A DNA stretch of 45,852 bases from Bacteroides sp. (lineage in GTDB: Bacteria > Bacteroidota > Bacteroidia > Bacteroidales > Bacteroidaceae): the NCBI GenBank assembly GCA_015060705.1, contig SUXY01000021.1, positions 1 to 45,852 of the forward strand. The letters run 5' to 3'. The notes under the pieces are model-generated. The model was not told the DNA's origin. It worked only from the letters and a program-made list of their open reading frames with translations, and searched no databases. Below, piece by piece: positions 34,869 to 44,643 of the stretch (positions within the stretch are counted from its first letter, which is position 1; the number at the start of each line of letters is the position of its first letter). A program made the translations under genes and the position numbers.

Positions 34869-35978
34869 ATGGCCGATAACAACAACATATTAGAAAAGCT
34901 TGAAGGATTAGTAGCAAGGTTCGAAGAAGTATCGACCCTTATCACCGACCCGAACGTAATTGCCGACCAGAAACGCTACGTGAAGCTCACCAAGGAATAC
35001 AAGGACTTGAGCGACATCATGAAGGCTCGCAAGGAATACATCCAATGCATCGAAGGCTTGGAAGAAGCCAAGCTGATGATGGGTGAAAGTGACCCTGAGA
35101 TGAAGGAAATGGCCCGTGAGGAAGCAGCCGTTTGCGAAGCACGCATCCCGGTATTGGAAGAAGAAATCAAGCTTCTCCTTGTACCTGCCGACCCGCAAGA
35201 CGACCGCAATGCGATTCTCGAAATCCGTGGTGGTACGGGTGGAGACGAAGCGGCTATCTTTGCCGGTGACCTTTTCCGCATGTACACCAAGTATTGCGAA
35301 TCGAAGGGGTGGCGATTAGAAGTCTCGAGTGCCAACGAAGGTGCTGCCGGTGGTTTCAAGGAAATCATCTGTTCCGTAACAGGTGAAAAGGTATATGGTA
35401 CATTGAAATATGAATCGGGCGTGCATCGTGTACAACGAGTGCCAGCTACCGAAACCCAAGGTCGTGTACACACCTCAGCCGCATCTGTAGCCGTCCTTCC
35501 CGAAGCAGAGCCGTTCGATGTAGAAATCAACGAAGGCGAAATCAAGTGGGATACTTTCCGAAGCGGTGGTGCCGGTGGTCAGAATGTAAATAAAGTGGAA
35601 TCGGGTGTACGCCTCCGTTATAATTGGAAGAACCCAAACACCGGCGTGGTAGAAGAAATCCTCATCGAATGTACCGAAACACGTGACCAACCGAAAAACA
35701 AGGAACGTGCATTGTCCCGCTTGCGTACTTTTATCTACGATAAGGAACATCAGAAGTACATTGACGATATCGCCAGTAAGCGTAAGACCATGGTTTCGAC
35801 GGGCGACCGATCGGCTAAGATTCGTACCTACAACTATCCGCAAGGACGCATCACCGACCATCGCATCAACTATACCATCTATAACCTCGGCGCTTTCATG
35901 GATGGAGACATCCAGGACTGCATCGACCACCTGATTGTAGCAGAAAATGCGGAACGATTGAAAGAAAGTGAATTATAA
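34869..35978 (+). CDS. prfA: Peptide chain release factor 1
   Basis: Recognises UAA and UAG stop codons and triggers peptide release. The 369-residue product shows the PAT codon-recognition tripeptide (RVPATETQGRVHTS), which separates RF1 from RF2, and the catalytic GGQ motif at residues 236-238 (RSGGAGGQNVNK). The acidic GTGGDEAAIFAGDLFRMY segment and the C-terminal KIRTYNYPQGRITDHRI are also family-typical. Full length, with no frameshift. Third gene of the purM operon; pyrF begins 19 bp after the stop. Confidence 0.98.
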   Translation: MADNNNILEKLEGLVARFEEVSTLITDPNVIADQKRYVKLTKEYKDLSDIMKARKEYIQCIEGLEEAKLMMGESDPEMKEMAREEAAVCEARIPVLEEEIKLLLVPADPQDDRNAILEIRGGTGGDEAAIFAGDLFRMYTKYCESKGWRLEVSSANEGAAGGFKEIICSVTGEKVYGTLKYESGVHRVQRVPATETQGRVHTSAASVAVLPEAEPFDVEINEGEIKWDTFRSGGAGGQNVNKVESGVRLRYNWKNPNTGVVEEILIECTETRDQPKNKERALSRLRTFIYDKEHQKYIDDIASKRKTMVSTGDRSAKIRTYNYPQGRITDHRINYTIYNLGAFMDGDIQDCIDHLIVAENAERLKESEL

Positions 35979-35997
35979 CTTATAAAACCAATATCCT

Positions 35998-36825
35998 ATG
36001 AACAAACAAGAACTCTTTGAAAACATCAAGAAGAAACAATCCTTCCTCTGTGTAGGCTTGGATACTGACATAAAGAAAATTCCTGAGCATCTACTGAAGG
36101 AAGAAGATCCTATCTTTGCATTCAACAAGGCTATCATCGATGCAACTGCTCCTTATTGTATTGCTTACAAGCCAAACTTGGCATTTTATGAAAGCATGGG
36201 CGTAAAGGGTTGGATTGCATTCGAAAAAACCGTAGAATATATCAAGACCAACTACCCTGATCAATTCATCATCGCAGATGCTAAGCGTGGTGATATCGGC
36301 AACACATCGGCTATGTATGCCCGCACTTTCTTCGAAGAAATGAACATCGACTCTGTAACCGTTGCTCCTTACATGGGCGAGGATTCAGTGACTCCGTTCT
36401 TGACATACGAAGGCAAGTGGGTGATTTTGTTGGCACTCACCAGCAACAAGGGTTCGCACGACTTCCAGCTCACCGCTGATCCTGAAGGCGAACGTTTGTT
36501 CGAAAAGGTACTCCGCAAGAGTCAGGAATGGGCAAACGATGAAAACATGATGTACGTAGTTGGTGCTACCCAAGGCCGTGCCTTCGAAGACATCCGCAAG
36601 ATTGTTCCGAACCACTTCTTGTTGGTACCGGGTGTAGGTGCTCAAGGCGGTTCATTGGAAGATGTTTGCAAGTATGGAATGAACAGCACTTGCGGCCTCA
36701 TCGTAAACTCTAGCCGTGCGATCATTTATGCGGACAAGACTGAGAACTTTGCCGTTGTAGCCGGTCAGGAAGCTCAGAAAGTACAAGCTCAAATGGCAGA
36801 ACAATTGAAAGCTATTTTAGCATAA
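35998..36825 (+). CDS. pyrF: Orotidine 5'-phosphate decarboxylase
   Basis: Last step of UMP synthesis: decarboxylation of OMP. The 275-residue protein belongs to the type 2 group. The active-site motif is [16 protein letters not shown], with the substrate-phosphate end [14 protein letters not shown] and the N-terminal [10 protein letters not shown]. Length is normal for type 2. It ends the purM-membrane protein-prfA-pyrF operon and is followed 20 bp later by a strong intrinsic terminator. Confidence 0.97.
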   Translation: MNKQELFENIKKKQSFLCVGLDTDIKKIPEHLLKEEDPIFAFNKAIIDATAPYCIAYKPNLAFYESMGVKGWIAFEKTVEYIKTNYPDQFIIADAKRGDIGNTSAMYARTFFEEMNIDSVTVAPYMGEDSVTPFLTYEGKWVILLALTSNKGSHDFQLTADPEGERLFEKVLRKSQEWANDENMMYVVGATQGRAFEDIRKIVPNHFLLVPGVGAQGGSLEDVCKYGMNSTCGLIVNSSRAIIYADKTENFAVVAGQEAQKVQAQMAEQLKAILA

Positions 36826-36845
36826 AAGAACAAGATATTCAGGTT

Positions 36846-36892
36846 AAAACCTCATCTTTGGATGTTCTATTTGTCCGAAGATGAGGTTTTTC
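36846..36892 (+). terminator. Rho-independent terminator after pyrF
   Basis: A 17-bp stem (36846-36862 with 36874-36890; one G-U pair) of AAAACCTCATCTTTGGA type with an 11-nt loop, ending in TTTTT. It separates the purM operon from the lpx cluster. Confidence 0.9.
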
Positions 36893-37050
36893 CGTATACT
36901 CAAGCCCTTATAAAGCACAAATAATTGCCAAAAAGCACGGAGATATAAAAAATTTTTCCGTAATTTGCAAAATAGAAGTGTACTTAGATGTCTAAGTTAC
37001 ATTCAGAAAACAAAACTGAAACCAAATAAACATAAAGATTAGAAAGCATC

Positions 37051-38091
37051 ATGGAATTCTCGGCTAAGCAAATTGCGGAATTTATCCAAGGAACAATTGT
37101 AGGTGACGAAAATGCAACCGTACATACATTCGCAAAAATCGAAGAAGGTATTCCGGGCGCGATTTCATTTCTTTCGAATCCGAAATATACCCCCTATATC
37201 TACGATACTCAATCAAGTATTGTATTGGTCAACAATGACTTTGTTCCTGAAAAGGAAGTGAAAGCAACACTGATCAAAGTGAACAATGCCTACGAAAGTC
37301 TAGCCAAGTTGCTCAACTTGTATGAAATGAGCAAACCTAAGAAGACCGGTATTGACCCATTGGCATACATCGCCCCTACGGCTAAAATTGGTGAGAACGT
37401 TTACATCGCACCATTTGCGTGTGTAGGTGACAATGCAGAAATCGGAGACAACACTTCTTTGCATCCACATGCAACCGTAGGAAGTGGCGCAAAAATCGGT
37501 CATGATTGTATTCTCTATCCGAACGTAACCGTTTATCACGATTGCCGTGTAGGTAACCATTGTATCTTGCACGCAGGAAGTGTGGTAGGTGCAGATGGTT
37601 TCGGTTTTGCCCCTTCACCAGAAGGCTATGAAAAAATTCCTCAAATTGGTATTGTTGTCTTGGAAGACAACGTGGAAATCGGTGCCAATACTTGTATTGA
37701 CCGTGCAACCATGGGAGCTACCATCATCCGCAAGGGTGTGAAGTTGGACAACTTGATTCAGATTGCACACAACGTGGAAGTAGGCAGCCATACCGTTATG
37801 GCATCGCAAGTAGGTATTGCCGGTTCTACTAAGGTAGGTGAATGGTGCATGTTCGGCGGACAAGTTGGTGTTGCAGGACATATCAAAGTTGGCAATAAAG
37901 TAAACATGGGTGCTCAATCGGGTGTTCATAGTAGCATCAAGGATGGAGAAGCCCTGATAGGTACTCCACCTATGCCACTTAAAAGCTATTTCAAGTCATC
38001 AGCCGTATTCCGCAAACTGCCAGACATGTATCTGGAGTTGAACAGTTTGAAGAAAGAAATTGAAGAACTTAAGAAACAATTAAATAAATAA
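37051..38091 (+). CDS. lpxD: UDP-3-O-(3-hydroxyacyl)glucosamine N-acyltransferase
   Basis: Third step of lipid A synthesis: adds the second hydroxyacyl chain at the 2-amino group. The 346-residue product has the LpxD uridine-binding N-terminal domain (about 1-100; [18 protein letters not shown]), a left-handed beta-helix of hexapeptide repeats (about 105-310; [20 protein letters not shown]) and the catalytic-His segment [13 protein letters not shown]-terminal helix ([17 protein letters not shown]) ends the protein. It starts the lpxD-lpxC/fabZ-lpxA cluster, with 4 bp to the next gene. A near-consensus box TAATTTG sits about 85 bp upstream but is one base short of TAnnTTTG. Confidence 0.97.
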   Translation: MEFSAKQIAEFIQGTIVGDENATVHTFAKIEEGIPGAISFLSNPKYTPYIYDTQSSIVLVNNDFVPEKEVKATLIKVNNAYESLAKLLNLYEMSKPKKTGIDPLAYIAPTAKIGENVYIAPFACVGDNAEIGDNTSLHPHATVGSGAKIGHDCILYPNVTVYHDCRVGNHCILHAGSVVGADGFGFAPSPEGYEKIPQIGIVVLEDNVEIGANTCIDRATMGATIIRKGVKLDNLIQIAHNVEVGSHTVMASQVGIAGSTKVGEWCMFGGQVGVAGHIKVGNKVNMGAQSGVHSSIKDGEALIGTPPMPLKSYFKSSAVFRKLPDMYLELNSLKKEIEELKKQLNK

Positions 38092-38095
38092 GCCC

Positions 38096-39481
38096 ATGTT
38101 GAAACAGAAAACGTTAGGAGGCAGCTTTTCATTGAATGGAAAGGGACTCCACACCGGAGTAAACTTGACGGTGACCTTCAATCCGGCACCGGACAATCAC
38201 GGGTATAAGATTCAACGAATCGATTTGGAAGGACAACCAATCATCGACGCGGTAGCCGAAAACGTAGGCGAAACTACCCGCGGTACTGTATTGGTTAAAA
38301 ACGGTATAAAAGTCAGCACAATTGAACATGCCATGGCTGCTCTTTATGCAGCAGGCATCGATAACTGTTTGATTCAAGTGAATGGTCCGGAATTCCCTAT
38401 TCTGGACGGTAGTGCCAAGCACTATGTAGCAGCCATCAAGCGAGTAGGTATCACCGAACAAACCGCCGTGAAGGACTACTACATCATTAAGTCCAAGATT
38501 GAGTTCAGAGATGAAGCGACAGGTTCGTCTATCATCGTATTGCCGGACGAAAGTTTCAGTGTCAATGCATTGATTTCATACGACTCAAAGATTCTCTTTA
38601 ACCAGTTCGCTACCTTGGAGGACATGGACAAGTTCCCTGAAGAAATTGCTTCAGCACGTACTTTTGTCTTCGTTCGTGAAATTGAGCCGTTGTTGAGCCA
38701 TGGCTTAATCAAGGGGGGTGACTTGGATAACGCCATTGTCATCTACGAACGTCAGATGTCGCAAGAAAGCTACGATAAGTTAGCCGACATCATGGGTGTT
38801 CCTCACATGGATGCCACTCAATTGGGATACATCAACCACATTCCATTGGTATGGGACAACGAACCGGCACGTCATAAATTGCTTGACATCATCGGTGACT
38901 TGGCTTTGATCGGAAAGCCTATCAAGGGCCGTATCATTGCTACCCGTCCGGGACATACGATCAACAACAAGTTTGCCCGCACCATCCGCAAAGAAATCAA
39001 GTTACACGAAATCCAAGCACCGGTATATAACTGCAACGAAGCACCAATCATGGATGTCAACCGCATCCGCCAATTGCTTCCGCACCGTTACCCATTCGCT
39101 TTAATTGACAAGGTAATCGGTATTGGCGCCAACCATATTGTGGGTATCAAGAACGTTACCATCAATGAACCATTCTTCCAAGGACACTTCCCGGAAGAGC
39201 CGGTGATGCCAGGTGTCTTGCAAATTGAAGCCATGGCACAATGCGGTGGTTTGCTCGTATTGAATTCGGTAGACGATCCGGACAAATATTCTACCTATTT
39301 CTTGAAAATCGACGGCGTGAAGTTCCGTCAGAAGGTAGTACCGGGCGACACCCTCATTTTCCGTGTGGAACTGATGGCACCTATCCGCCGAGGAATCTCT
39401 TCCATGAAGGGCTATGTATTCGTAGGCGAAAAGGTAGTTTGCGAAGCTGAATTTACTGCACAAATTGTGAAAAACAAATAA
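38096..39481 (+). CDS. lpxC-fabZ: Bifunctional LpxC deacetylase / FabZ dehydratase
   Basis: A 461-residue fusion. Residues 1-305 are LpxC, the zinc-dependent deacetylase committing UDP-GlcNAc acyl intermediate to lipid A. Segments SLNGKGLHTG, TIEHAMAALYAAGIDN, FPILDGSAKHYV and the metal-site region PARHKLLDIIGDLAL are present. Residues 315-461 are FabZ, the (3R)-hydroxyacyl-ACP dehydratase, with LLPHRYPFALIDKV (catalytic His) and GHFPEEPVMPGVLQIEAMAQ (catalytic Glu). This fusion is characteristic of Bacteroidetes and couples hydroxyacyl supply to lipid A synthesis. No internal stop or start separates the parts. Confidence 0.98.
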   Translation: MLKQKTLGGSFSLNGKGLHTGVNLTVTFNPAPDNHGYKIQRIDLEGQPIIDAVAENVGETTRGTVLVKNGIKVSTIEHAMAALYAAGIDNCLIQVNGPEFPILDGSAKHYVAAIKRVGITEQTAVKDYYIIKSKIEFRDEATGSSIIVLPDESFSVNALISYDSKILFNQFATLEDMDKFPEEIASARTFVFVREIEPLLSHGLIKGGDLDNAIVIYERQMSQESYDKLADIMGVPHMDATQLGYINHIPLVWDNEPARHKLLDIIGDLALIGKPIKGRIIATRPGHTINNKFARTIRKEIKLHEIQAPVYNCNEAPIMDVNRIRQLLPHRYPFALIDKVIGIGANHIVGIKNVTINEPFFQGHFPEEPVMPGVLQIEAMAQCGGLLVLNSVDDPDKYSTYFLKIDGVKFRQKVVPGDTLIFRVELMAPIRRGISSMKGYVFVGEKVVCEAEFTAQIVKNK

Positions 39482-39495
39482 TACTTATTATAAAT

Positions 39496-40263
39496 ATGAT
39501 TAGTCCATTAGCATATATCCATCCCGAAGCAAAAATCGGCGAGAATGTAGAAATTGGTCCGTTTGTATTCATCGACAAAAACGTAGTCATTGGCGACAAC
39601 AATGTCATCATGCCGAACGTAAACATCTTGTATGGTTCACGCATTGGCAATGGCAACCGCATCTTCCCAGGTGCAGTAATTGGTGCCATTCCACAAGACT
39701 TGAAGTTCAAGGGTGAAGAAACAACAGCCGAAGTGGGCGATAACAACACCATCCGCGAGAATGTGACCATCAACCGTGGTACCGCCGCTAAGTGGAAGAC
39801 GGTAGTCGGTAGCAACAACTTGTTGATGGAAGGTGTACACGTAGCACACGATGCCATCATCGGTAATGGCTGTATCATCGGCAACTCAACCAAGATGGCG
39901 GGTGAAATCATCATCGACGACAATACCATCATCAGTGCTTCGGTATTGATGCACCAATTCTGCCGTGTAGGTGGTTACACCATGGTACAAGGTGGTTCCC
40001 GTTTCAGCAAGGACATTCCTCCTTACATCATTGCCGGTCGTGAACCAATTGCGTATTGCGGTTTGAACCTCGTAGGCTTACGCCGTCGCGGTTTCTCTAA
40101 TGAACTGATTGAAAACATCCACAACGCTTACCGTATCATCTATCAAAGCGGCAAGAACGTATCGGATGCATTGAAACAAATACGTGAAGAAATTCCAATG
40201 ACACCGGAAATCGAATACATCGTTTCCTTCATTGAAAGTTCTCAACGTGGTATCATCAGATAA
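39496..40263 (+). CDS. lpxA: UDP-N-acetylglucosamine acyltransferase
   Basis: First step of lipid A synthesis: transfers a 3-hydroxyacyl chain from ACP to the 3-OH of UDP-GlcNAc. The 255-residue product is a left-handed beta-helix built on hexapeptide repeats (SPLAYIHPEAKIGENVEIG, VVIGDNNVIMPN) with the catalytic-His segment EGVHVAHDAIIGNGCII, followed by the C-terminal helical domain (LRRRGFSNELIENIHNAYR). It lies 14 bp after lpxC-fabZ and 11 bp before the PRiA4-like gene. Confidence 0.97.
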   Translation: MISPLAYIHPEAKIGENVEIGPFVFIDKNVVIGDNNVIMPNVNILYGSRIGNGNRIFPGAVIGAIPQDLKFKGEETTAEVGDNNTIRENVTINRGTAAKWKTVVGSNNLLMEGVHVAHDAIIGNGCIIGNSTKMAGEIIIDDNTIISASVLMHQFCRVGGYTMVQGGSRFSKDIPPYIIAGREPIAYCGLNLVGLRRRGFSNELIENIHNAYRIIYQSGKNVSDALKQIREEIPMTPEIEYIVSFIESSQRGIIR

Positions 40264-40274
40264 TACATAAGACT

Positions 40275-40829
40275 ATGGTTTATAGATTTACCATCATCTC
40301 TGACGAAGTAGATGATTTCATCAGAGAAATACAGATTGATTCAGAAGCTACTTTCTATGAATTGCACGAAGCTATTCTGAAAGCCGCTAAATATAACAAC
40401 GACCAGATGACTTCTTTCTTCATCTGCGATGATGATTGGGAAAAGGAACAGGAAATTACCTTGGAAGATATGGGTACCAGTTCGGACGAAGATAGCTACA
40501 TCATGAGCGAAACCCGTCTGAGCGAATTGTTGGAAGATGAAAAGCAGAAGATGCTGTATGTATTCGACCCATTGACCGAACGCGTATTCTTCATCGAGCT
40601 GTCTGAAATCCTTTATGGCAAGGACATCGAAAAGGCCGTTTGCACCCGCAAGGAAGGTATTGCTCCGAAGCAAACCGTAGATTTTGATGAAATGTTTGCT
40701 GCTAGCGGAACCAACCTCGACTTGGACGAAAACTTCTACGGCGATCAAGACTTCGATATGGAAGACTTCGACCCGGAAGGTTTTGATATGGGCGCAGGCT
40801 CTGTAGATCCTTATAGCCAAGATTATTAA
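40275..40829 (+). CDS. PRiA4_ORF3-like acidic protein
   Basis: 184-residue protein of unknown function resembling the plasmid pRiA4b ORF3/IS1096 TnpR-like family (MVYRFTIISDEVDDFIREIQIDSEATFYELHEAI; MTSFFICDDDWEKEQEI, split here by a short helix). No catalytic motif is evident. The last 40 residues are strongly acidic (NLDLDENFYGDQDFD, MEDFDPEGFDMG). It lies 11 bp after lpxA and before miaA with a palindrome between. The transposon-related family name does not imply mobility: there is no transposase or inverted repeat nearby. Its placement in the lipid A cluster suggests a stable chromosomal role. Confidence 0.82.
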   Translation: MVYRFTIISDEVDDFIREIQIDSEATFYELHEAILKAAKYNNDQMTSFFICDDDWEKEQEITLEDMGTSSDEDSYIMSETRLSELLEDEKQKMLYVFDPLTERVFFIELSEILYGKDIEKAVCTRKEGIAPKQTVDFDEMFAASGTNLDLDENFYGDQDFDMEDFDPEGFDMGAGSVDPYSQDY

Positions 40830-40844
40830 TTACCTTAATTATAT

Positions 40845-40927
40845 AGGCACGGATTACACGGATTAACACGGTTTTTAGTGAATGTATACATCCACACTTA
40901 TCCGTGTAATCCGCGTAATCCGTGCCT
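40845..40927. repeat. Palindrome of GGCACGGATTACACGG type
   Basis: Left arm AGGCACGGATTACACGGATT (40845-) and right arm ending ATCCGCGTAATCCGTGCCT (to 40927) are imperfect inverted repeats of about 27 bp, with an AT-rich 28-nt centre. Each arm itself contains a direct CGGATTA repeat. It fills the gap between the PRiA4-like gene and miaA and may terminate or slow transcription. The sequence type differs from the TGTCATTCAGA family. Confidence 0.85.
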
Positions 40928-40938
40928 GATTTTATACT

Positions 40939-41841
40939 ATGCCACACACCCTCATCGTCCTCATAGGCCCTACCGGAGTAGGAAAAACCGAGCTCAGCCT
41001 TTCCATAGCCGAGCACTTCCACACCTGCATCGTGTCGTCGGACTCCCGTCAACTCTATGCCGATCTGAAGATTGGTACAGCGGCTCCTACCCCTGACCAA
41101 CTGGCCAGAGTTCCTCACCATTTTGTAGGTACTCTGAAACTCACCGATTATTATAGCGCCGCCCAATACGAAGCCGAAGTCATGGCGAAGCTGGAAGAAC
41201 TTTTCCAACAACACGATGTCGTGGTATTGACGGGAGGCTCGATGATGTATGTGGATGCTATCTGCAAAGGCATTGATGATATCCCTACCGTAGACAAGGA
41301 AACCCGTGAACTGATGATTCAACGTTACGAAGAAGAAGGCTTGGAAAAACTTTGTGCAGAGCTGAAATTGCTTGACCCGGAATACTATCAGATTGTGGAT
41401 TTAAAGAATCCGAAGCGAGTGATTCATGCCCTTGAAATCTGCTACATGACGGGAAAGACATACACTTCCTTCCGCACCCGAAGCACCAAGGAACGCCCCT
41501 TCCGTATCATCAAGATCGGCTTGACCAGAGACCGGGAAGAACTCTACGACCGTATCAACCGACGGGTGGACATGATGATGGAAGAAGGCTTGTTGGAAGA
41601 AGCGAAAAGTGTGTACGAATACAAACATCTGAATTCCCTGAATACCGTTGGCTACAAGGAAATGTTCCAATACCTGGCCGGAGAATGGACACTCGACTTC
41701 GCCATTGAAAAGATTAAACAAAACTCACGCATCTACTCCCGCAAGCAGATGACGTGGTTCAAGCGGGACACGGACATCACTTGGTTCCACCCCGACCAAA
41801 AAGAAGAAATAATGAATCACATAAAGAACCTACTATCATGA
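40939..41841 (+). CDS. miaA: tRNA dimethylallyltransferase
   Basis: Adds a dimethylallyl group to A37 of tRNAs that read codons starting with U. The 300-residue product has the P-loop GPTGVGKTE (residues 10-18), [19 protein letters not shown], the [11 protein letters not shown] segment (family GGTGLY position, here with Ser-Met), RVIHALEI and the C-terminal [12 protein letters not shown] and KQMTWFKRD motifs. It lies after a palindromic repeat, 12 bp downstream, and shares ATGA with the start of the fucosidase gene. Confidence 0.96.
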   Translation: MPHTLIVLIGPTGVGKTELSLSIAEHFHTCIVSSDSRQLYADLKIGTAAPTPDQLARVPHHFVGTLKLTDYYSAAQYEAEVMAKLEELFQQHDVVVLTGGSMMYVDAICKGIDDIPTVDKETRELMIQRYEEEGLEKLCAELKLLDPEYYQIVDLKNPKRVIHALEICYMTGKTYTSFRTRSTKERPFRIIKIGLTRDREELYDRINRRVDMMMEEGLLEEAKSVYEYKHLNSLNTVGYKEMFQYLAGEWTLDFAIEKIKQNSRIYSRKQMTWFKRDTDITWFHPDQKEEIMNHIKNLLS

Positions 41842-43865
41842 AGAAACTCCTTACTCTTTTAATGGTGGCTTTGGTCAGTATCGGTGCATCGGCACAGATT
41901 GCACAAGATGCCTACAAGCAATGGCACCAAAACAAGTTCTCGATGTTTATCCACTTCGGGCTTTATTCGGTCTATGGTGGTGTATATAATGATAAGCCGG
42001 TAACCTTCGGATATAGTGAACAAATCCAGTCTTTCGCCGGTATCTTCAGCGATTGGTATGGCGATACGGCGTTGGAATTCGACCCGGTAAAGTTCAATGC
42101 CGATGAGATTGTGGCATTAGCCAAGGAAGCCGGTATGCGCTCCATCGTCATCACTACCAAGCATCACGATGGTTTCTGTATGTTCAAGACCGCCACTACT
42201 GACTATAACTCGGTAGATGCGACTCCTTCCAAGCGCGACTATGTGAAGGAACTTTCGGATGCTTGTCGTCGGGGAGGTATTAACTTCGCCATTTATTTCT
42301 CGCTCATCGACTGGCATTTCCCTCATGCTTATCCTATCTCCAGCCACAATTGCGATTTCATCACTCCGCAACATCATGAGTTTACCAAGGCACAGGTAAC
42401 CGAACTCTTGACCAACTATGGTCCGGTGTCGGAATTGTGGTTCGACATGGGTTCCAACCGTCCGGAACAGAGCAAGGAATTGTACGAACTCGTTCACAAG
42501 CTCCAACCGAATTGTATGGTGAGCGGACGTTTGGGTAATGGTTGGTATGATTTTGCGGTAATGGCGGACAACAAGTATCCGGAGGGTGCTTTGCAGGCTC
42601 CTTGGCAATCGGCAGCTTCCATGTTCGATGAAACATGGTCGTACCGTTCTTGGCAAAAGAGAGGTGACAAGCACGAAAAGGCGATGGAAAAGCTCCGTAG
42701 CCTTATCAATGTGGTTTCGCATGGAGGTAATTTCTTGTTGAACATCGGTCCTCGTGGCGATGGTTCGGTCGTAGAATTCGAAAGCGATGTATTGAAGGAA
42801 ATCGGTGCTTGGTTGAAGACCAACGGAGAAGCCATCTATGGAACCGAAGCCTCTCCTTTCCGCGAAAATTTCGCATGGGGAACATCCACTCGCAAGGGCA
42901 ACAAGCTTTACTTGATTCTTTCGGGGGAATATCCTGCCAATGGCACCATCGAATTGAGCTTGCCAGGATATAAGTTGCAGGATTCCAAAGGGAACCTGAC
43001 TTCGGCTAATATGAAGGGCAACAAGCTGATGGTAAACTTACCGAAGGATGCGTATAACGACCAGACGATTCAAGTGGTGGAACTGACCTTCGACCGTGAA
43101 GTATTACCACAAACCAATGCCAATAGTGTCCGTACGGCTAATTATAGCTACGATTGCTTCGACTATTATAGTAATTATCGGAGTACCGTTAGCTATGAAT
43201 GGGCATTGAAGAAGAAGGTTTCAAAAGTAGAGCTGACTTATACACCGGAGGAATTAGGCGATGAAATTACCTTGAATGACCAACTCGTGAAGTTGGAAGG
43301 CGGCAAGGCAATTACCTTGAAGGTAGATCCGAAAACCTCTTGGGGCAAGCGATACATCTGTGGTCCGGAATTCAATCTCTTCGACCGAGCTTCTACCATC
43401 GAGGTAAACTTGGAAAAGACACCTCTCCGCAAGAAAGGTGGCGCATGGAAGGAAGTGACCGATGAAAAGGTTACTCTACCCGTGAACTTGATTGAGGATT
43501 ATTACATGATGCAGATGGTGGAATCGCCAAAGGCTCAGGATATCTTGTTGGATGTAGCTGCCGGTAATGCCGTTGAATTGTTTGTGAATGGTGTTTCGGT
43601 GATGAAGCATCTCAATCCATATCGTTGCAAGTATCGCGAAGAAAAGGTATTGGTGCATCTGGAAAAAGGCACGAATGTGATTGTGCTTCGTGCTTACAAT
43701 CGTTTCGAGAAGGAAACTTCACTCTTGCTGCGTCCTTCTGCTGAACAAGTGATTTATAAGCAAAATGTAACCTTGAATACTCCTGCTGATCGGGTGAAAG
43801 TGCACCGCACCGGTTTGGCTACTTTGCATACGGATACGGAGCTTCATAATTTGCTTGTGAAGTGA
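41838..43865 (+). CDS. GH29 alpha-L-fucosidase
   Basis: Secreted exo-fucosidase acting on fucosylated host glycans. The 675-residue product has a signal peptide ([20 protein letters not shown]), the GH29 barrel with [34 protein letters not shown], and the nucleophile motif ELWFDMG with Asp203. The Trp-rich [11 protein letters not shown] and [12 protein letters not shown] segments are also family-typical. After about residue 350 come beta-rich modules without clear names. Start at 41838 is chosen because the signal peptide begins there and its ATG overlaps the miaA stop (ATGA); an in-frame ATG at 41754 would lie inside miaA and add 28 polar residues. Translational coupling of a secreted glycosidase to a tRNA-modification gene is unusual. 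Confidence 0.94.
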   Translation: MKKLLTLLMVALVSIGASAQIAQDAYKQWHQNKFSMFIHFGLYSVYGGVYNDKPVTFGYSEQIQSFAGIFSDWYGDTALEFDPVKFNADEIVALAKEAGMRSIVITTKHHDGFCMFKTATTDYNSVDATPSKRDYVKELSDACRRGGINFAIYFSLIDWHFPHAYPISSHNCDFITPQHHEFTKAQVTELLTNYGPVSELWFDMGSNRPEQSKELYELVHKLQPNCMVSGRLGNGWYDFAVMADNKYPEGALQAPWQSAASMFDETWSYRSWQKRGDKHEKAMEKLRSLINVVSHGGNFLLNIGPRGDGSVVEFESDVLKEIGAWLKTNGEAIYGTEASPFRENFAWGTSTRKGNKLYLILSGEYPANGTIELSLPGYKLQDSKGNLTSANMKGNKLMVNLPKDAYNDQTIQVVELTFDREVLPQTNANSVRTANYSYDCFDYYSNYRSTVSYEWALKKKVSKVELTYTPEELGDEITLNDQLVKLEGGKAITLKVDPKTSWGKRYICGPEFNLFDRASTIEVNLEKTPLRKKGGAWKEVTDEKVTLPVNLIEDYYMMQMVESPKAQDILLDVAAGNAVELFVNGVSVMKHLNPYRCKYREEKVLVHLEKGTNVIVLRAYNRFEKETSLLLRPSAEQVIYKQNVTLNTPADRVKVHRTGLATLHTDTELHNLLVK

Positions 43866-43866
43866 T

Positions 43867-43904
43867 TTTCTTTTTTCTTTTGTCCGCACAAAAGAAAAAG
43901 GAAA
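43867..43904 (+). terminator. T/A-rich hairpin after the fucosidase gene
   Basis: TTTCTTTTTTCTTTTGT (43867-43883) and ACAAAAGAAAAAGGAAA (43888-43904) are near-perfect inverted repeats around CCGC, directly after the fucosidase TGA. There is no clean T-run behind the stem, so its role as a terminator is uncertain. Confidence 0.5.
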
Positions 43905-43941
43905 CAAAAAAGAAAAAGCGCCGGCTCCCGTTCCAGAGCTA

Positions 43942-44023
43942 AAAAATGGAGGATTTCCCTAAACGAAAAGAACTCGCTTCGCTCAAACAGCTTTTCGTTC
44001 TTCACGGGAAATCCTCCATTTTT
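43942..44023. repeat. Inverted repeat with 18-bp perfect arms
   Basis: AAAAATGGAGGATTTCCC (43942-43959) and GGGAAATCCTCCATTTTT (44006-44023) are exact reverse complements. A second, inner pair ACGAAAAG / CTTTTCGT lies inside. On either strand the outer stem ends in T5, so it could terminate transcription in both directions. It sits before the sigma factor operon. Together with the 43867 hairpin it makes a gap of 271 bp without a gene. Confidence 0.75.
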
Positions 44024-44087
44024 CTTCACGCTCTTCCACTAAATGCCGGATGCTTTGGGTAGTAATAATGGCTTTTATTAAATTTTT

Positions 44088-44120
44088 CTTGATTTTGATG
44101 TAACGTTTTCCCTTTCTTTG
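44088..44120 (+). promoter_or_regulatory. Possible promoter of the sigma factor operon
   Basis: CTTG (44088-44091), 21-nt spacer, TTTCTTTG (44113-44120), each one base off the Bacteroidetes consensus. The sigma factor ATG lies 16 bp later. An autoregulated ECF-type promoter elsewhere in the gap cannot be excluded. Confidence 0.35.
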
Positions 44121-44136
44121 GTGTCATGTTAATGTA

Positions 44137-44643
44137 ATGGAACAACATAAATTTGAAATAGAGGCAAAACGGATGCGGCCTGCCTTGTTGCGAATGGCAA
44201 CGCACTACACGGAAGACACGGACGAAGCGGAGGATGTGGTTCAGGAAACTTTACTTAAACTCTGGTTCCTTCGCGACAGGCTTTCCCAATACCGGAATGT
44301 AGATGCTCTAGCTATGGTCATTACCAAACATCTTTGCATCAACCGGAAACGAGGGAAACATTTAGTCACAGTGTCGTTGGAGGAAGGGCTGACCATCGTT
44401 GGCGAACAGAATCCCGAACGAAGGCTCATGGACGAGGAAAGAATGCAGGAACTTCTGGAACTGATAGCTACCCTCCCCGACCTCCAGCAATCCATCCTGA
44501 AGATGAAACACATCGAGGGATTCGAAGTGGAGGAAATCGCCCGCATCACGGGAAGTACAGCGATAGCTGTGCGGACCAATTTATCGAGAGCAAGAAAAAA
44601 AGTACGTGAACAATTCATGAGGAAAAACAAGGAATGGAAATAA
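44137..44643 (+). CDS. ECF-type RNA polymerase sigma factor
   Basis: 168-residue sigma-70 family protein with only regions 2 and 4. Region 2 (about 10-75) includes YTEDTDEAEDVVQETLLKLWF, the usual core-binding helix. Region 4 (about 108-160) contains LPDLQQSILKMKHIEGFEVEEIA and the helix-turn-helix ITGSTAIAVRTNLSRARKKVRE. It would direct polymerase to a small regulon. The stop overlaps the start of the next gene by 10 bp, so the two are coupled. It is not accompanied by a FecR/SusC pair as the glycan-type ECF factors are. Confidence 0.95.
   Translation: MEQHKFEIEAKRMRPALLRMATHYTEDTDEAEDVVQETLLKLWFLRDRLSQYRNVDALAMVITKHLCINRKRGKHLVTVSLEEGLTIVGEQNPERRLMDEERMQELLELIATLPDLQQSILKMKHIEGFEVEEIARITGSTAIAVRTNLSRARKKVREQFMRKNKEWK

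Noticed and set aside
40275..40829. Calling the PRiA4_ORF3-like gene part of a mobile element
   Set aside because: No transposase, target duplication or inverted ends are near, and it sits in a housekeeping cluster.
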